A stretch of 64,000 nucleotides of DNA, from NCBI RefSeq assembly GCF_030867145.1, contig NC_134420.1, positions 7,243,823 through 7,307,822 on the forward strand, written 5' to 3'. A model generated the notes under the pieces. It ran no database searches. It saw only the letters and a program-made list of their open reading frames with translations, and was not told where the DNA came from. A program made the translations under genes and the position numbers. Origin of the DNA: Opisthocomus hoazin. Taxonomy: Eukaryota > Chordata > Aves > Opisthocomiformes > Opisthocomidae. Below, one piece after another: positions 61,601 to 64,000 of this stretch. The stretch's first letter is position 1; every line of letters starts with the position of its first letter.

Positions 61601-64000
61601 ATTCTTTAAACACAGCTGTAGTACTTGAAAGTCTTGAAGTCTGGTTTACATCATCCCAATTGAGCCGCCATGGTTAGATTTACTCTCAGTCATTTGAGAG
61701 TTGCTGATTATGTTTCTGTGTATGATTAGGTTGATTTTGCAATATTGCATTAAAATCTGAAGAGCATGAGGTCAAAGAGAGCCTGACATCCAAAGACTGG
61801 TTTTGCAGACTAGTCTGGATTTCAGGTAACAATAAAACAGCTCTGCCACAGGGTGAAGTCAAGAAGCTCCATACAGACCAGTGTCCAGCTCTGAAAGAAG
61901 AGCCTATGCCCCAGTGCTAAAGGACAGGAACAGTCAGAAAAGGGGGAGGATGTGTGTGACACAATGTGCATATTAGCAGAGCCAAGACTTTCAGGAGAGA
62001 GAACCAAAACTGTGGAACACACTTTCTTTTTATGTTGCCGACTTGCAAGGAGAGACAGTAACTGTAGATTCAGAGGCAGCCTGCTCTGGAGCTCAGAGCC
62101 AGGCTCAGTGAGCTGATTTGGGACGGGTGTGCTGTTCCTTACGTCTTGGCTTTCGTCTCTCCTGTTCGGAGATCAGACACCGTTTGGCTGTCTCCGAGGT
62201 GCACTGTAAGGATGCGTTTGTTAAGGCTATACAGAAAAAGCATATCTCTTTCAAACATAACACTCACGGTGACACAAAGGTAAGCTGCCAGATCTGTACA
62301 GCGCAGCTGTCCTGCCAAGGAGGTGTACGAGAGGAGTTTGATGAGCCTTGACCCAGAGCTTACTTGAGTCATGAGAAGGGTACTGCCTGCCCCCACCATA
62401 CAGCTCTTCTGGTGTTGGATGAAGCCTATGAGAAATATTTTACAAAAGCAAGTATCATCTGCTTGCACGTGTGTGGTTTGTAGGCAAAACTGACACTGCT
62501 TCTGAGCATTGACTTCTCAATGCATTGTGAGGAGTTGTTGGTTTATCTTTTATCTCTGTTTAAGAGGAGTTTCTTTAATCACAAAGGCTGCATTTAGAAA
62601 GTTGGGCTGCAAAACTTTACACCTTTTCAAGAGTTGCTCTCCATTTTGCTGCACAGCCATCAACCAAGTCTCCTTCCTCCCTGGGCACATGCACACATCT
62701 TGCAGCCTGACATCCTCAGCAACATTCACCTGCTCTCATTGCCATACTGGGGATGTGAATGATTACTGCTTTGTAATTATTTTTTTTAATGACTCTTTAG
62801 ACCATTTTTCTTCCTTAAGCGCTCTGCTGGGGCGGGGGGGGAGAGAGGGAAGAAATCCTAAAATTCTGGAAAATACAAGCAGGATCATGCATAAACTTTG
62901 TATTGTTAGTGTAGTCGTTTAAGAAATTATCTATAAAGTATTTTTTAAAAATTAAGTAAAAAAACTAGTTTGAAATGTTTTCATGCAGATGTGTATGAAA
63001 TGCTAACATGCTAAACGTCAGAAAATAGAGAATTGTATTCAAACAGCTTAATAACCCAGTGTTTGTTAAATGGGTAATTCATCACATGAAGTCTTGAAAA
63101 AGACTTTAATGGTTTTGTCTTATTTTTGGATATTTGGGGGGGGTAAGTGCTTTATGAGGAATAAATTTCTTATTTTTTTACCATGTATAGCTGGAACCCA
63201 GCCTAAAAATATTACAGAGAAGAAAAGACTTCTTTTCCTATTGTATCTTTTCTCCTAATTTAACCTGTTTCATTTTCAGCTATAGTTATTGTAGTGCCTG
63301 GTCTTGTTGCTCTTACATATTCCTTGCAGTAGCAGAAACTCCATTGAGTTTTCAGTCTTAACAACAGACTTAAAGCAGCATTTTACAGCTCCTCTCTTCA
63401 CCTCTAAACCAGAAGTTCATTTCATACTGGCATCCAATTCTGAGGTGGCTTTTACAACTGTAATAAAATAATAACTGTAGGTAATTCCCTTGCTATTTTG
63501 CTAGCAGCCAAATACAAGTCCTACCAAATATTATAAATAAAAGGATAAATTTGGAATTGGCAAGCTTGCCAAATAAAACATTACCTGAACAGGGCCATGA
63601 ATTTTAAACTGAAATGTAGCAGCAATGAATATAACCCTGACACATGGAAAAACAAAAGCCTTTTTTCTTGTCTAGATGTCTCTTCAGTACATGCTACCTA
63701 AAATGTCATTCCTGTAAAAAGTGGAAACATTCTCTGTATCAGCCATACAACAACATCAAGGGGTTCCACACTTTTAAATTAACCTTTTTCTTTATGTTAC
63801 GGAGGCACAGCTCCATTAGCAAGGTCTCCCGTCATACCACAATTCATTTCTCCAGCTTCTCACGCCCTAGACCTTGTGCTCCTCTCCTATTCCAAAGCCT
63901 TGTCCAGGGCTTGGGGTGGCATGAAGGGCTTCCTTCAGGGCTCCAGTGCTCCCACTGAAACAGCCAAAGCTTCCACACCTCCCAGAGGGCTTCAGCTGTG
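58693..64000 (+). other. BBOX1: BBOX1 intron 3 (partial, runs off the window)
   Basis: It starts with a consensus GTGAGT donor. I searched for a phase-2 exon continuing the TFYGHTW-type motif and saw none, so intron 3 is at least 5.3 kb. An A-run lies at about 59099-59116. A G-rich run at about 62829-62849 could form a quadruplex. Frames of up to 137 codons (62509-62922) and 110 codons (60147-60479, minus) have no recognisable domain. No CR1 copy was seen here. Confidence 0.65.

Overview
The window looks like nuclear DNA from a bird, most likely a neognath. At least ten fragments of CR1 non-LTR retrotransposons (the dominant avian LINE) lie in both orientations. Several end in the CR1-type ATTCTGTG/ATTCTATG 3' repeats. 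Two recognisable vertebrate genes, FIBIN and BBOX1, sit in the same order and orientation that I recall for human chromosome 11p14. Most of the window is AT-rich intergenic or intronic DNA with short chance reading frames. I saw no bacterial, phage, CRISPR or tRNA/rRNA feature.

Layout. Bases 1-21.9 kb are gene-poor. They contain four CR1 fragments (about 3.3, 5.1-5.9, 6.7-7.5 and 8.4 kb) and, at 13.30-13.43 kb, a 134-bp imperfect inverted repeat that none of the other annotations explains. A strong CpG island (about 21.9-23.1 kb) holds FIBIN, a single-exon gene for a secreted protein (22360-22992, +). It has a TATA-like box, an upstream mini-ORF and candidate poly(A) signals. At 24.2-31.2 kb the sequence is AT-rich with no gene. 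Between 31.2 and 33.3 kb lie a CR1 fragment, a 170-bp homopyrimidine tract, a second CpG island and a nine-copy 18-bp minisatellite. I infer that this island is the promoter and non-coding first exon of BBOX1. At 34.6-39.9 kb are two more CR1 copies, one with a 484-codon open frame that includes a reverse transcriptase core.

The rest of the window is BBOX1 (gamma-butyrobetaine dioxygenase, last step of carnitine synthesis). Three coding exons are visible: 41586 or 41706-41927, 43071-43185 and 58494-58692. Their phases (0, 1, 2) join cleanly, and the gene runs off the right edge before the catalytic half. Intron 1 carries an internal duplication. Intron 2 (15.3 kb) carries a CR1 copy about 98% identical to the one upstream of the gene, and a possible degraded LTR split by another CR1.

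FIBIN (a limb/fin-bud developmental signal) and BBOX1 (metabolism) are neighbours by synteny; nothing in the sequence suggests a shared pathway. The most useful leads are a possible mitochondrial presequence on BBOX1, the inverted-repeat element at 13.3 kb, direct CR1 repeats bracketing BBOX1 coding exons 1-2, and the uORF of FIBIN. I did not find a convincing new multi-gene system here.
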